Assembly: GCF_900188355.1 (NCBI RefSeq)
Contig: NZ_FZNX01000005.1
Location: 186,001 to 250,000 of the forward strand
From: Lutibacter flavus
GTDB lineage: Bacteria; Bacteroidota; Bacteroidia; Flavobacteriales; Flavobacteriaceae
Length of the DNA: 64,000 nucleotides
Direction of reading: 5' to 3'
A program made the position numbers and the translations under genes. Of this stretch, positions 34,441-43,219 are shown one piece after another. The notes beneath the pieces are model-generated. The model searched no databases. It had not been told where the DNA came from and worked only from the letters and a program-made list of their open reading frames with translations. Position 1 is the first letter of the stretch. Each line of letters starts with the position of its first letter.

Positions 34441-35057
34441 TGAGAGATTTAAATATTGAAAAAATAAATTTAGAGTTAAAAGATAAATCACCGGAGCAAA
34501 TTATTGCTTGGGCTATTGAAGTTGGTAAAGCTCCTTTAGTTACAACTAATTTTAGACCTTATGAAGTGGCGATTTTATATGCTTGTAACCAGGTAGAGCC
34601 AGATTTAAAAGTTATTTGGTGCGACACTGGTTATAATACACCACAAACTTATAAACACGCAAATGAGTTAATTCACTCGTTGGGTTTAAATGTTCATTTA
34701 TATGTTCCGCAACAAACTTCGGCACATAGAGATTCAATTATGGGAATTCCACAAATTGAAGATCCTCAACATGCAATTTTCACTGAGCAAGTAAAATTAG
34801 AACCATTTAATAGAGCGATGAAAGAACATAAACCAGATGTGTGGTTTACAAATTTAAGAAGTGGTCAAACAGCCTTTAGAAATAGTATTGATATTGTTTC
34901 TTTAAGTAAAGATGGAGTTTTAAAAGTGAGTCCGTTTTACAATTGGTCAGATGCTCAATTAGATGCTTATCTAGAGCAAAATAATTTACCAAACGAGTTT
35001 ACGTATTTTGATCCAACAAAAGTATTATCAAACAGAGAATGTGGATTGCATTCATAA
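34440..35057 (+). CDS. cysH: phosphoadenylyl-/adenylyl-sulfate reductase
   Basis: A 205-residue CysH that reduces activated sulfate to sulfite. The start is the ATG at 34440, overlapping the DUF2061 stop. VIWCDTGYNTPQTY is the PP-loop region, RSGQTAFR near 143 and the C-terminal ECGLHS with the catalytic Cys are conserved. The Cys pairs (CCxxRK..CxxC) that hold a 4Fe-4S cluster in APS-type plant and bacterial reductases are absent, so by that rule it would use PAPS. The only cysC in the window is broken; see findings. Confidence 0.88.
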   Translation: MRDLNIEKINLELKDKSPEQIIAWAIEVGKAPLVTTNFRPYEVAILYACNQVEPDLKVIWCDTGYNTPQTYKHANELIHSLGLNVHLYVPQQTSAHRDSIMGIPQIEDPQHAIFTEQVKLEPFNRAMKEHKPDVWFTNLRSGQTAFRNSIDIVSLSKDGVLKVSPFYNWSDAQLDAYLEQNNLPNEFTYFDPTKVLSNRECGLHS

Positions 35058-35067
35058 AAAAATAAAG

Positions 35068-35967
35068 ATGACAGATAAGATTCAAATAAACGCCCTTGAG
35101 AATGAAGCAATTTATATTTTTAGAGAAGTTGCTGCTCAATTTGAAAAACCAGTACTATTGTTTTCTGGTGGAAAAGATTCTATAACATTGGTGAGGTTGG
35201 CTCAAAAAGCCTTTTATCCGGCAAAAATTCCTTTTCCATTAATGCATATTGATACAGGTCATAATTTTCCTGAAACCATCGAGTTTAGAGATCGATTGGT
35301 TGAAGAATTAGGGCTGGAATTAATTGTTAGAAATGTACAGGATTCTATTGATGAAGGAAAAGTGAAAGAAGAATCTGGCAGATATTCAAGTAGAAATATG
35401 TTGCAAACAACTACTTTATTAGATGCAATTGAAGAATTTAAATTTGACGCTTGTATTGGTGGCGCTCGTAGAGATGAGGAAAAAGCTAGAGCAAAAGAAC
35501 GTATTTTTTCAGTACGTGATGATTTTGGTCAGTGGGATGAAAGAAACCAACGTCCAGAATTATTTGATATGTTAAACGGTCAAATTGATTTTGGTCAAAA
35601 TGTACGTGTTTTTCCAATTTCTAACTGGACAGAATTAGATGTATGGACATACATTGAAAGAGAAGATTTAGAAATTCCTTCAATCTATTTTTCACATCCG
35701 CGTGAAACTTTTGTAAGGGACGGGTTAATCTGGTCAGCTTCAGAATTTGTATATAAAGATAAAGAGGAACTTGTTGAAGAAAGAATTGTGCGATTTAGAA
35801 CTGTTGGAGATATGAGTTGTACAGCTGCCGTGGCATCTTATGCTACTACAATTAGTCAAGTGGTTGCAGAAATAAGAGATTCTAGTATTTCAGAAAGAGG
35901 TGCCAGAATTGACGATAAACGATCGGAAGCAGCAATGGAAGAACGTAAACAACAAGGGTACTTTTAA
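35068..35967 (+). CDS. cysD: sulfate adenylyltransferase subunit 2
   Basis: A 299-residue intact CysD: LFSGGKDSITLVRLAQKAF (PP-loop), HIDTGHNFPETIEFRD, GGARRDEEKARAKERIFSVRD, FRTVGDMSCTAAV and the normal end EAAMEERKQQGYF. The start at 35068 follows cysH by 10 bases; the frame is open 20 codons further up, overlapping cysH, which is not needed. With CysN it makes APS from ATP and sulfate. It is clearly different from the broken copy at 4456, so the two are not recent duplicates. Confidence 0.95.
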   Translation: MTDKIQINALENEAIYIFREVAAQFEKPVLLFSGGKDSITLVRLAQKAFYPAKIPFPLMHIDTGHNFPETIEFRDRLVEELGLELIVRNVQDSIDEGKVKEESGRYSSRNMLQTTTLLDAIEEFKFDACIGGARRDEEKARAKERIFSVRDDFGQWDERNQRPELFDMLNGQIDFGQNVRVFPISNWTELDVWTYIEREDLEIPSIYFSHPRETFVRDGLIWSASEFVYKDKEELVEERIVRFRTVGDMSCTAAVASYATTISQVVAEIRDSSISERGARIDDKRSEAAMEERKQQGYF

Positions 35968-36084
35968 AATTTTCTTTAGAAAATTTTCCTTTTAGCTTTT
36001 GGCACTTAGCCATTAGCAGATTTATAAAATAATAATATAATTAAGCCTATAGCAAATAGCGAATGGCAAATAGCTAAACAAAAA
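35968..36084. other. cysD-cysN spacer with small degenerate repeats
   Basis: The gap holds repeated pieces such as TTAGCCATTAGC and GCAAATAGC (twice). It is unusual for this otherwise tightly packed operon and looks like a small decayed insertion, but I can assign it to no family. Confidence 0.4.
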
Positions 36085-37332
36085 ATGGAAGTTTTAAAAA
36101 TAGCAACAGCAGGAAGTGTAGATGATGGAAAAAGTACGTTAATTGGAAGGTTATTGTACGATACAAAATCATTAACTGATGATAAATTAGAGGCAATAGA
36201 ACGTAGTTCAAAACAAAAAGGATATGACTATTTAGATTTTTCGTTAGCAACTGATGGTCTGGTAGCTGAAAGAGAACAAGGAATTACCATTGATGTAGCA
36301 CATATCTATTTTTCAACAGATAAAAGAAGTTATATAATTGCAGATACTCCTGGACACGTAGAGTATACAAGAAATATGGTAACTGGAGCTTCAACTTCGC
36401 AAGTTGCAATTGTATTAATTGATGCGCGTCATGGTGTAATTGAGCAAACATACCGTCACTTTTTTATTAATAATTTATTGAGGATTAAAGATGTGATTGT
36501 TGCCATAAACAAAATGGATTTAGTTGATTTTTCAGAAGAAAGATACAATGAAATTAAAGCTGATTTTCAAAAATTAGTTGAAAAAAGTGATTACGAAGAT
36601 CAGAATATAACTTTTATTCCAGTGAGTGCTTTAAAAGGTGATAATGTTGTTGATAAATCAGAAATAATGACCTGGTATAGCGGTCAAACGTTATTAGAGC
36701 ATTTAGAAAAAATTGATACTGCAGATATTTACAATAGAGGAAGAGCTCGTTTTCCTGTTCAATATGTTATTCGTCCAAAAACTGAAGAATACCACGATTA
36801 TAGAGGGTATGCTGGAAAAGTATATGGAGGAGATATAAATGTTGGTGATGATGTAATGGTATTGCCTTCAGAAACTAAAACAAAAGTTAAAGAAATATAT
36901 TTCTACGATAAAAAATATCAATCAGCAGCACGAAGATCTTCAGTTACATTAACATTAGAAAACGATGTAAATGTAAGTAGAGGAGATATGATTGTGAAAG
37001 TTGGAGAGTTGCCAAAAATTGAAAAAAAATTAACAGCAACTATTTCATGGATGGATGCTAAAGAATTGGTGCCTGGCGCAAAATATACCTTGCAACATGG
37101 CGTAAATAAAGTTTTGGCAAAGGTGAGTGCAATTAATAATAAAATTAACCCTGATTATTCTGGTATCGAAACTGGAGTTTCAAGTTTAAAAATGAATGAT
37201 ATTGCATCGGTTTCATTTCAATTAAATAAACCAATATTTTTTGATGCTTTTAAAGAGCACAGAACAAATGGAGCATTTATATTAATAGATTCACAAAGCA
37301 ATAATACAGCTGGTGTAGGATTTATTGAATAG
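36085..37332 (+). CDS. cysN: sulfate adenylyltransferase subunit 1 (GTPase)
   Basis: A 415-residue GTPase: G1 AGSVDDGKSTLIGR near 9, [14 protein letters not shown] near 73, G3 [19 protein letters not shown]4 INKMDLV near 144, then the two beta-barrel domains. It powers APS formation by CysD. There is no fused APS kinase at its C-terminus, so it ends after the third domain. It is 97 bases before the sulfite reductase gene. Confidence 0.95.
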   Translation: MEVLKIATAGSVDDGKSTLIGRLLYDTKSLTDDKLEAIERSSKQKGYDYLDFSLATDGLVAEREQGITIDVAHIYFSTDKRSYIIADTPGHVEYTRNMVTGASTSQVAIVLIDARHGVIEQTYRHFFINNLLRIKDVIVAINKMDLVDFSEERYNEIKADFQKLVEKSDYEDQNITFIPVSALKGDNVVDKSEIMTWYSGQTLLEHLEKIDTADIYNRGRARFPVQYVIRPKTEEYHDYRGYAGKVYGGDINVGDDVMVLPSETKTKVKEIYFYDKKYQSAARRSSVTLTLENDVNVSRGDMIVKVGELPKIEKKLTATISWMDAKELVPGAKYTLQHGVNKVLAKVSAINNKINPDYSGIETGVSSLKMNDIASVSFQLNKPIFFDAFKEHRTNGAFILIDSQSNNTAGVGFIE

Positions 37333-37429
37333 GTAACTAAAAGAAAATCAAATACATATAATTTATTAAAGCTCATAATTCCTTATGAACTAGGGAATCT
37401 ATTATTACTAACTAAAAAAATCAAATAGA

Positions 37430-39520
37430 ATGCAAAGCTTTAGAAGCGAGATCGAAAATCCGATCGTCGAGAAGGATATTATTGACCTGGAAAAAAAGAT
37501 TCAATTATTTTACGAAGGTAAAATTGATGAAGCACGTTTTAGAAGTTTACGTTTGGCTCGTGGAGTTTACGGGCAACGTCAGTTTGGGGTTCAAATGATT
37601 CGAATTAAACTTCCTTATGGAAAAGTAACTAGTGAACAATTACACAGAATTGCAAATGTTTCTGATGAATATTCAAGAAGTAGACTGCATATAACTACTC
37701 GTCAGGATATTCAAATACATCATGTAAGTTTAGATAGAGCTCCTGAACTTTGGGCTGAATTAGAAAAAGATGATATTACGTTGCGTGAAGCCTGTGGAAA
37801 CGCAGTTAGAAATGTAACCGCATCTGAAACGGCAGGAGTTGATAAAGAAGAACCTTTTGATGTTTCTCCTTATGCACATGCAGTGTTCGAATTCTTTTTA
37901 AGAAATCCTATTTGTCAGGAATTAGGTAGAAAATTTAAAATTTCGTTTTCAGGAACGGATAAAGATACTGCCCTAAGTTTTATGCACGATTTAGGTTTTA
38001 TTGCCAAAATTAAAGATGGTGTAGTTGGTTTTAAAATAATGATTGGTGGAGGTTTAGGATCGCAAGCTAGATTAGCTGATATTTTATTTGATTTTGTTGC
38101 TGCGGATAAAATAATTCCAATAACTGAGTCCGTTTTACGTGTTTTTGATAGATACGGAGAACGTTCTAAAAGAGCAAAAGCAAGGCTGAAGTTTTTAATA
38201 AAAGATATTGGTTTTGATGCTTTTATAAAGTTAGTTGAAGAGGAACAAAAAGCATTGTCTATAACTTCATTTCCAATTGAGACTGATGGATTTGATTCGG
38301 AAATAGATTTTTCTCAAATTGAAACTCCTTCAGCTACAATTATAGATCAAGAAGCTTTTGATTTATGGAAAAAAACAAATGTAATTCAGCAAAAACAAGA
38401 AGGTTTTAGTGCTATTGGTATCAAAGTTCATTTAGGTGATTTTTACACAGATAAAGCTAGGATTTTAGCAGATTTGGTTAAAAAATATGCTGGAAATGAA
38501 ATCCGTTTGTCATTACGTCAAAATATATTAATTCGTCATGTGAAAAATGAATTATTGCCATTTTTTTATGTTGAATTAGAAAAATTAGGATTTGTAGAAG
38601 CAGGTTATGAAAGTACCTTAGATATTACTTCTTGTCCTGGAACAGACACCTGTAATTTAGGAATTGCAAGTAGTACGGGAATTTCTACAGAACTTGAAAA
38701 AGTGTTGAAAAATGAGTTTCCACAGTATGTAAATAATAAGGATATTACTATAAAAATAAGTGGATGTATGAATTCTTGTGGGCAACATACAATGGCTCAT
38801 ATTGGATTTCAAGGTATGTCAATTAAATCAGGGAAATTGGTAGCTCCTGCCTTACAAGTGTCGTTAGGAGGAAGTGTTTTAGGTGATGGAAGTGGAAGAA
38901 TTGCAGATAAAGTGTTAAAAATTCCAAGCAAAAGAGGTCCGAGTGCTTTACGTACTATTTTAAATGATTATCAAACAAATTTAAATGCAAGTGAAACTTT
39001 TGTAAATTATTACGACAGGCAAGGTGAAAAATATTTCTATAATTTATTAAAGCCATTAGCAGATGTATCAAATATGCAAGAAAGTGATTTTGTAGATTGG
39101 GGGGCAGATACAAATTATATAACAGAAGTTGGAGTTGGTGAATGTGCAGGTGTGGTTATTGATTTAATTGCAACATTGTTATTTGAAAGTGAAGAGAAAC
39201 TAGAAAACGCTTCAGAATCATTTAAGCAGGAGCAATATGCAGATAGTATTTACTATTCATATTTAAGTATTGTAAATACAGCAAAAGCGTTGTTAATCTC
39301 CGATGGAAAAAAGACAAATACTCATGCGGGTATTATTGAACAGTTTGAAGAAGTTTTTGCTTCTGAAATTAATTTAAATGTTCCTTTTTCTGATTTTATT
39401 TATCAAATTAAAAATAATGAACCATCTAAAGAGTTTGCTCAAAATTATTTGAGTGATGCGCAATCCTTTTATAAAAAAGTAGATGCTTTTAGAGCTAATA
39501 TTGTTTCAAATGAGAACTAA
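37430..39520 (+). CDS. nitrite/sulfite reductase with C-terminal HEPN domain
   Basis: A 696-residue protein. Residues 1-560 are a siroheme/4Fe-4S reductase with two ferredoxin-like and two catalytic repeats; LHITTRQDIQIHH and LSLRQNILIRHV are the substrate-side stretches, and the Cys of CPGTDTCNLG and SGCMNSCGQH hold cluster and siroheme. It reduces sulfite to sulfide, as the operon shows. The last 120 residues (from about 575: GECAGVVIDLIATLLFESEEKLENA..YADSIYYSYLSIVNTAKALLISDG) look like a HEPN domain, an all-helix module. The cobA gene after it overlaps its end by 11 bases. Confidence 0.9.
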   Translation: MQSFRSEIENPIVEKDIIDLEKKIQLFYEGKIDEARFRSLRLARGVYGQRQFGVQMIRIKLPYGKVTSEQLHRIANVSDEYSRSRLHITTRQDIQIHHVSLDRAPELWAELEKDDITLREACGNAVRNVTASETAGVDKEEPFDVSPYAHAVFEFFLRNPICQELGRKFKISFSGTDKDTALSFMHDLGFIAKIKDGVVGFKIMIGGGLGSQARLADILFDFVAADKIIPITESVLRVFDRYGERSKRAKARLKFLIKDIGFDAFIKLVEEEQKALSITSFPIETDGFDSEIDFSQIETPSATIIDQEAFDLWKKTNVIQQKQEGFSAIGIKVHLGDFYTDKARILADLVKKYAGNEIRLSLRQNILIRHVKNELLPFFYVELEKLGFVEAGYESTLDITSCPGTDTCNLGIASSTGISTELEKVLKNEFPQYVNNKDITIKISGCMNSCGQHTMAHIGFQGMSIKSGKLVAPALQVSLGGSVLGDGSGRIADKVLKIPSKRGPSALRTILNDYQTNLNASETFVNYYDRQGEKYFYNLLKPLADVSNMQESDFVDWGADTNYITEVGVGECAGVVIDLIATLLFESEEKLENASESFKQEQYADSIYYSYLSIVNTAKALLISDGKKTNTHAGIIEQFEEVFASEINLNVPFSDFIYQIKNNEPSKEFAQNYLSDAQSFYKKVDAFRANIVSNEN

Positions 39521-40277
39521 TACAAAACCAAAAGTAACCTTATTAGGTGCAGGTCCAGGTGACCCGGAATTAATAACAGTAAAAGGGGTAAACGCATTAA
39601 AAAAAGCGGATGTTATTTTATATGATGCTTTAATCAATAGAGAATTATTGGATTATGCACCAACAGCGAAATTAATTTTTGTTGGTAAAAGAAAAGGAAT
39701 GCATAGTTTTTCTCAAGATGAAATTAATGAACTAATTGTAAAAAGTGCTTTTGAGTGCGGTAATGCTGTTCGTTTAAAAGGTGGGGATCCGTTTATTTTT
39801 GGAAGAGGCTCAGAGGAAATAGAATATATTGAATCTTTTGGTATCGAAACAACAGTTATTTCTGGAATTTCTTCATCAATGGCGGTTCCGGCAAGTCAAG
39901 GAATTTCATTAACCAAAAGAGGAGTTTCAGAAAGTTTTTGGGTAATTACCGGAACAACTTCAGAAAGAAAACTATCAAATGATGTTTATTTAGCAGCGCA
40001 ATCAACCGCTACTGTTGTTATTTTGATGGGAATGAGTAAACTTTCTGAGATTGTTTCAATCTTCAAAAAGTTTAATAAAAATGAAGTTCCAACAGCAATT
40101 ATTCAAAATGGAACCACTAAAAATGAAAAATTAGGTTTTGGAACTATAAGTACAATTGAAGAAGTTGTCGTACAAAAAAAATTATCATCTCCAGCAATTA
40201 TTGTAATTGGTGAAGTTGTAAAAGAGAGCACTAAATTACGTTCATTTTACGAAAGTTTAAATTTGGTGAGTAATTAA
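39510..40277 (+). CDS. cobA: uroporphyrinogen-III C-methyltransferase
   Basis: A 255-residue SAM-dependent SUMT that adds two methyls to uroporphyrinogen III, the first step to siroheme for the sulfite reductase. VTLLGAGPGDPELITVKG at 10-27, LKGGDPFIFGRGSEE near 92, the SGISSSMAVPASQGISLTKRG stretch and VVILMGMSKL are the family blocks. The ATG at 39510 overlaps the reductase gene; the frame is open nine codons further up. Confidence 0.92.
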   Translation: MRTNTKPKVTLLGAGPGDPELITVKGVNALKKADVILYDALINRELLDYAPTAKLIFVGKRKGMHSFSQDEINELIVKSAFECGNAVRLKGGDPFIFGRGSEEIEYIESFGIETTVISGISSSMAVPASQGISLTKRGVSESFWVITGTTSERKLSNDVYLAAQSTATVVILMGMSKLSEIVSIFKKFNKNEVPTAIIQNGTTKNEKLGFGTISTIEEVVVQKKLSSPAIIVIGEVVKESTKLRSFYESLNLVSN

Positions 40278-40283
40278 AAAACT

Positions 40284-40354
40284 TGTCATACCTGCGAAGG
40301 AAGGTATCCATATTAAACATTAAGTTTTAGATTCCTGCTTTCGCAGGAATGACA
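40284..40354. repeat. dispersed palindromic repeat, family B
   Basis: GTCATACCTGCGAAGG at the left and ATTCCTGCTTTCGCAGGAAT plus GACA at the right face each other; the right arm is itself a hairpin. It is of the GTCATTCCTGCGAA-type repeat seen between genes in many bacteria. It lies between cobA and the siroheme dehydrogenase gene. Confidence 0.65.
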
Positions 40355-40369
40355 TCAAAAACACTAATT

Positions 40370-40951
40370 ATGAGCCAAAACGAATTATACCCAATATTTT
40401 TAAAAGTTGCCCAATTAGAGGTTCTAATTGTTGGAGGTGGAAATGTTGGTTTGGAAAAATTGACGTTCTTATTAAAGTCAAGTCCTAGTGCAAAAGTAAC
40501 TGTTGTGGCTCCTCATTTTCATTCTGAATTAGTTGAATTAGCAAAAAACCATGAAGTAAAATTAGTTGAAGATTCTTATAATATATCATATTTAGAAGGA
40601 AAGCATATGGTAATTGCAACAACTGATGTTGTTGCAACAAATGTTGAGGTTTATAAAGATTGTAAAGAAAGAAATATATTGGTAAATGTTGCTGATAATC
40701 CACCGTACTGCGATTTTTACATGGGTGGAATTGTAACTAAAGGAAATGTGAAAATTGCCATTTCAACCAATGGAAAATCACCAACATTAGCTAAAAGATT
40801 ACGTCAATTTTTTGAAGAAGTAATTCCCGAAAATATTAATGATTTAGCTAAAAACTTAAATTCCTTTAGAAAAACAATTAAAGGAGATTTTGAAGAAAAA
40901 GTAACAACTTTAAATGATTTAACGAAAGGGATTATTCATAAAAAAGAGTAG
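40370..40951 (+). CDS. precorrin-2 dehydrogenase/ferrochelatase, siroheme synthase N-terminal type
   Basis: A 193-residue NAD-dependent enzyme of the Met8/CysG N-terminal type, making sirohydrochlorin and siroheme from precorrin-2. VLIVGGGNVGLEKLTFLLK is the Rossmann motif (near 20), VAPHFHSELVELA, ATTDVVATNVEVYKDCKERNILVNVADNPPYCDFYMGGIV and AISTNGKSPTLAKRLRQFFEE complete the family blocks. The start is the ATG at 40370; a frame-open ATG lies seven codons upstream within the repeat. It completes the sulfate/sulfite operon. Confidence 0.9.
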   Translation: MSQNELYPIFLKVAQLEVLIVGGGNVGLEKLTFLLKSSPSAKVTVVAPHFHSELVELAKNHEVKLVEDSYNISYLEGKHMVIATTDVVATNVEVYKDCKERNILVNVADNPPYCDFYMGGIVTKGNVKIAISTNGKSPTLAKRLRQFFEEVIPENINDLAKNLNSFRKTIKGDFEEKVTTLNDLTKGIIHKKE

Positions 40952-41034
40952 CGATTGCACTCTATCCAATGAAAATTAAAAGTAACTTTTATTATATCGG
41001 GTTTTTTGGATCTATTTTATTTTAAATATAAACA

Positions 41035-41622
41035 ATGGTAAATTTAAAAAAATATAAGAAAGCAATTCAGCTTTTTGATGAAGCAAATGCTTTAGACCCA
41101 AATACAGAATTTTTTGAAGGCAAGGAATATCCAAAGGAATTATTATATGCTGAAAGAATGACTGAGCAATTAAATAAATTCGCTCCAAACTCATCTTTAG
41201 CATTGCAATTAACTGTACGTTGTCAACATATTTGTAGATGGGAAATTCCAAGAGATTCTTATGAAATGAATAGAGTTGGGTATCTAAACTGGAGAAAGGA
41301 TCTAAAGGATTTTCATGCAAAAAAAGCAACTGAAATATTACTAGAAGTAGGCTATAATAGCGAGCTTATAAAAGAGATTGAATTTTTGTTATTGAAAAAA
41401 CAGTTGAAAAAAAATAGGGATACTCAAGCATTAGAGGATGTAGTTTGTTTGGTGTTTTTAGAATTTTACTTTTTAAAGTTTTCAAAAAAATATTCAGAAG
41501 AAAAGCTGATTGCGATCGTTCAAAAAACTTGGAAAAAAATGTCTAAAAAAGGACATGAAGCAGCTTTAAAATTAAAACTTCCAAAAGTAGCACTAGCGTT
41601 AATTACAAAAGCACTTAGTTAA
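41035..41622 (+). CDS. DUF4202 family protein
   Basis: A 195-residue cytoplasmic protein with the DUF4202 blocks: YKKAIQLFDEANALDP at the start, RMTEQLNKFAPNSSLALQLTVRCQHICRWEIPRDSYEMNRVGYLNWRKDLKDFHA (residues 42-96) with its His-Arg-Trp core, and LEDVVCLVFLEFYF near 137. The family is found in sulfate-assimilation gene neighbourhoods; the function is not known to me. It is transcribed in the same direction as the operon before it after a gap of 83 bases. Confidence 0.8.
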   Translation: MVNLKKYKKAIQLFDEANALDPNTEFFEGKEYPKELLYAERMTEQLNKFAPNSSLALQLTVRCQHICRWEIPRDSYEMNRVGYLNWRKDLKDFHAKKATEILLEVGYNSELIKEIEFLLLKKQLKKNRDTQALEDVVCLVFLEFYFLKFSKKYSEEKLIAIVQKTWKKMSKKGHEAALKLKLPKVALALITKALS

Positions 41623-41640
41623 TGATTTCTACTTTTATAG

Positions 41641-41865
41641 TTTCTAAATTCTATAAGTCATACAGATCAAGTATTGAGCATTGTTATTGATGATGACGGT
41701 AAAGGATTTGATGCTCAAAAATTGTTAGCAGAAAAAAAGGAGGCAGGAATGGGGCTCTTTTTTATGAGAGAACGAATAAATTATATTAACGGACGAATTT
41801 TTATTAATTCTTCAAAAAATAACGGTACTCGCATTACAATTAATAGAATCTTACCAAATTCATAA
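41641..41865 (+). pseudogene. histidine kinase ATPase-domain relic
   Basis: A stretch of 74 residues after a stop and without a plausible start reads [20 protein letters not shown], then [20 protein letters not shown] and [11 protein letters not shown]. These are the G1 and G2 boxes and last strand of a LytS/NarX-type kinase ATPase domain. The rest of the kinase is gone. It lies between the DUF4202 gene and the second S-box. Confidence 0.75.
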
Positions 41866-41939
41866 ATATTAAGAATAGTTGTTTGTAATTCATAAGAATA
41901 TGCCGTTTCTTTGCAGAAAGTTCATAAACATACTTATTA

Positions 41940-42039
41940 GTTATTAAGAAAGGCAGAGGGAATAGACCTGTTGAAGCCTTAGCAACCCTTTAAAACTAAA
42001 GAAGGTGCTACGTTCTACCATTAATTATGGACAGATAAC
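41940..42039 (+). ncRNA. S-box (SAM-I) riboswitch 2
   Basis: GTTAT (41940-41944) pairs with ATAAC (42035-42039); AGAGGGAATAGACCTGTTGA, AGCCTTAGCAACC and AAGGTGCTACGTTC give the S-box core, very similar to the one at 29266. A perfect palindrome TATACTTTTAAAGTATA follows at 42044-42060 without a T run. metH1 starts at 42101. Confidence 0.9.
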
Positions 42040-42100
42040 ACCTATACTTTTAAAGTATACCTTCTTAATAACTTCCAAATGTTTATGTAAAAAATTTAAA

Positions 42101-43111
42101 ATGGAAGACATTCGCAATATATTAAAAGATAAAATCCTGGTTCTTGACGGAGCTATGGGAACTATGATTCAGCAGTTTAAATTTACTGAGGAAGATTATA
42201 GAGGTAAAAAATTCAAAGATTTTCATATTTCTGTGAAAGGGAATAATGATATGCTTTCAATTACACAACCAGAAGCTATTAAAGCAATTCACGGAAAATA
42301 TTTAGAAGCAGGAGCTGATATTATTGAAACCAATACTTTTTCAAGTACTACCATCGCAATGGCAGATTATGAAATGGAGGATTTTGTATATGAGTTGAAT
42401 TATCAATCTGCTAAAATTGCAAAAGAAGTAGCTGAAGAATTTACTTTAAAAAATCCAAGTAAACCTCGTTTTGTCGCTGGTTCAATCGGACCTACAAATA
42501 GGACAGCAAGTATGTCTCCAGATGTAAATGATCCTGGTTTTAGAGCCGTAACTTTTAACGATTTAAGAGTTGCATACAAGCAACAAGCAGAAGCTTTAAT
42601 TGATGGAGGAGTGGATGTTTTATTAGTTGAAACGGTTTTTGATACGTTAAATGCAAAAGCAGCATTGTTTGCGATTGAAGAAATAAAAAACGAACGAAAT
42701 ATTGATATTCCTATAATGTTAAGCGGTACAATTACCGATGCAAGTGGAAGAACGTTGTCTGGACAAACGGCGGAAGCATTTTTAATTTCGGTTTCTCACA
42801 TTCCATTATTAACAGTCGGATTTAATTGTGCATTAGGTGCAAGCCAATTAACACCTCATTTAGAAGTGTTGGCGCAAAAATCTGATTTAGGAATTTCGGC
42901 ACATCCAAATGCTGGATTGCCAAATGCTTTTGGAGAATATGATGAAACTCCAGAAATGATGGCAAGTCAAATAAAAGAATATTTAGATAAAAATTTAATT
43001 AATATTATTGGTGGTTGTTGTGGTACAACTCCAGCTCATATCAATGCCATTGCTGAGTTGGTTAAAGATTATAAGCCAAGAAGCCCCCTAACCCCCGAAG
43101 GGGGAAATTAA
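42101..43111 (+). CDS. metH: methionine synthase, homocysteine-binding half
   Basis: A 336-residue protein equal to the first domain of cobalamin-dependent methionine synthase. [15 protein letters not shown] near residue 15, the zinc Cys in VGFNCALGA near 243 and in [11 protein letters not shown] near 306 are present. It works with the pterin- and B12-binding half made by the next gene. The start is the ATG at 42101, since the frame-open codons before it lie in the S-box. The last 11 residues ([11 protein letters not shown]) are encoded by a dispersed GC-rich repeat, which supplies the stop codon. Confidence 0.9.
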   Translation: MEDIRNILKDKILVLDGAMGTMIQQFKFTEEDYRGKKFKDFHISVKGNNDMLSITQPEAIKAIHGKYLEAGADIIETNTFSSTTIAMADYEMEDFVYELNYQSAKIAKEVAEEFTLKNPSKPRFVAGSIGPTNRTASMSPDVNDPGFRAVTFNDLRVAYKQQAEALIDGGVDVLLVETVFDTLNAKAALFAIEEIKNERNIDIPIMLSGTITDASGRTLSGQTAEAFLISVSHIPLLTVGFNCALGASQLTPHLEVLAQKSDLGISAHPNAGLPNAFGEYDETPEMMASQIKEYLDKNLINIIGGCCGTTPAHINAIAELVKDYKPRSPLTPEGGN

Positions 43112-43219
43112 ATAGTAGATAATTTTTTATTTACTATAATTTACTAGTACAAAAATAATGCAAGACAATACAAAAAATATAGAAACACCATTCGTTCCTC
43201 CTTCGGGGGCCAGAGGGCT
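43082..43219. repeat. inverted GC-rich repeats (family C) at the metH split
   Basis: The left arm, AGCCCCCTAACCCCCGAAGG plus GGGAA, is at 43082-43106; the inverted right arm, TTCCTCCTTCGGGGGCCAGA plus GGGCT, is at 43195-43219. Between them lie the end of metH1, the gap and the first codons of metH2. The arms match those around the DUF559 insert at 44414 and the single copy at 46277. Confidence 0.75.

Noticed and set aside
43112-43157. metH1/metH2 gap as a recent frameshift or stop in one metH gene
   Set aside because: There is a proper stop, a gap, a new ATG and extra N-terminal residues, and a two-gene metH is, as far as I know, usual in this family.
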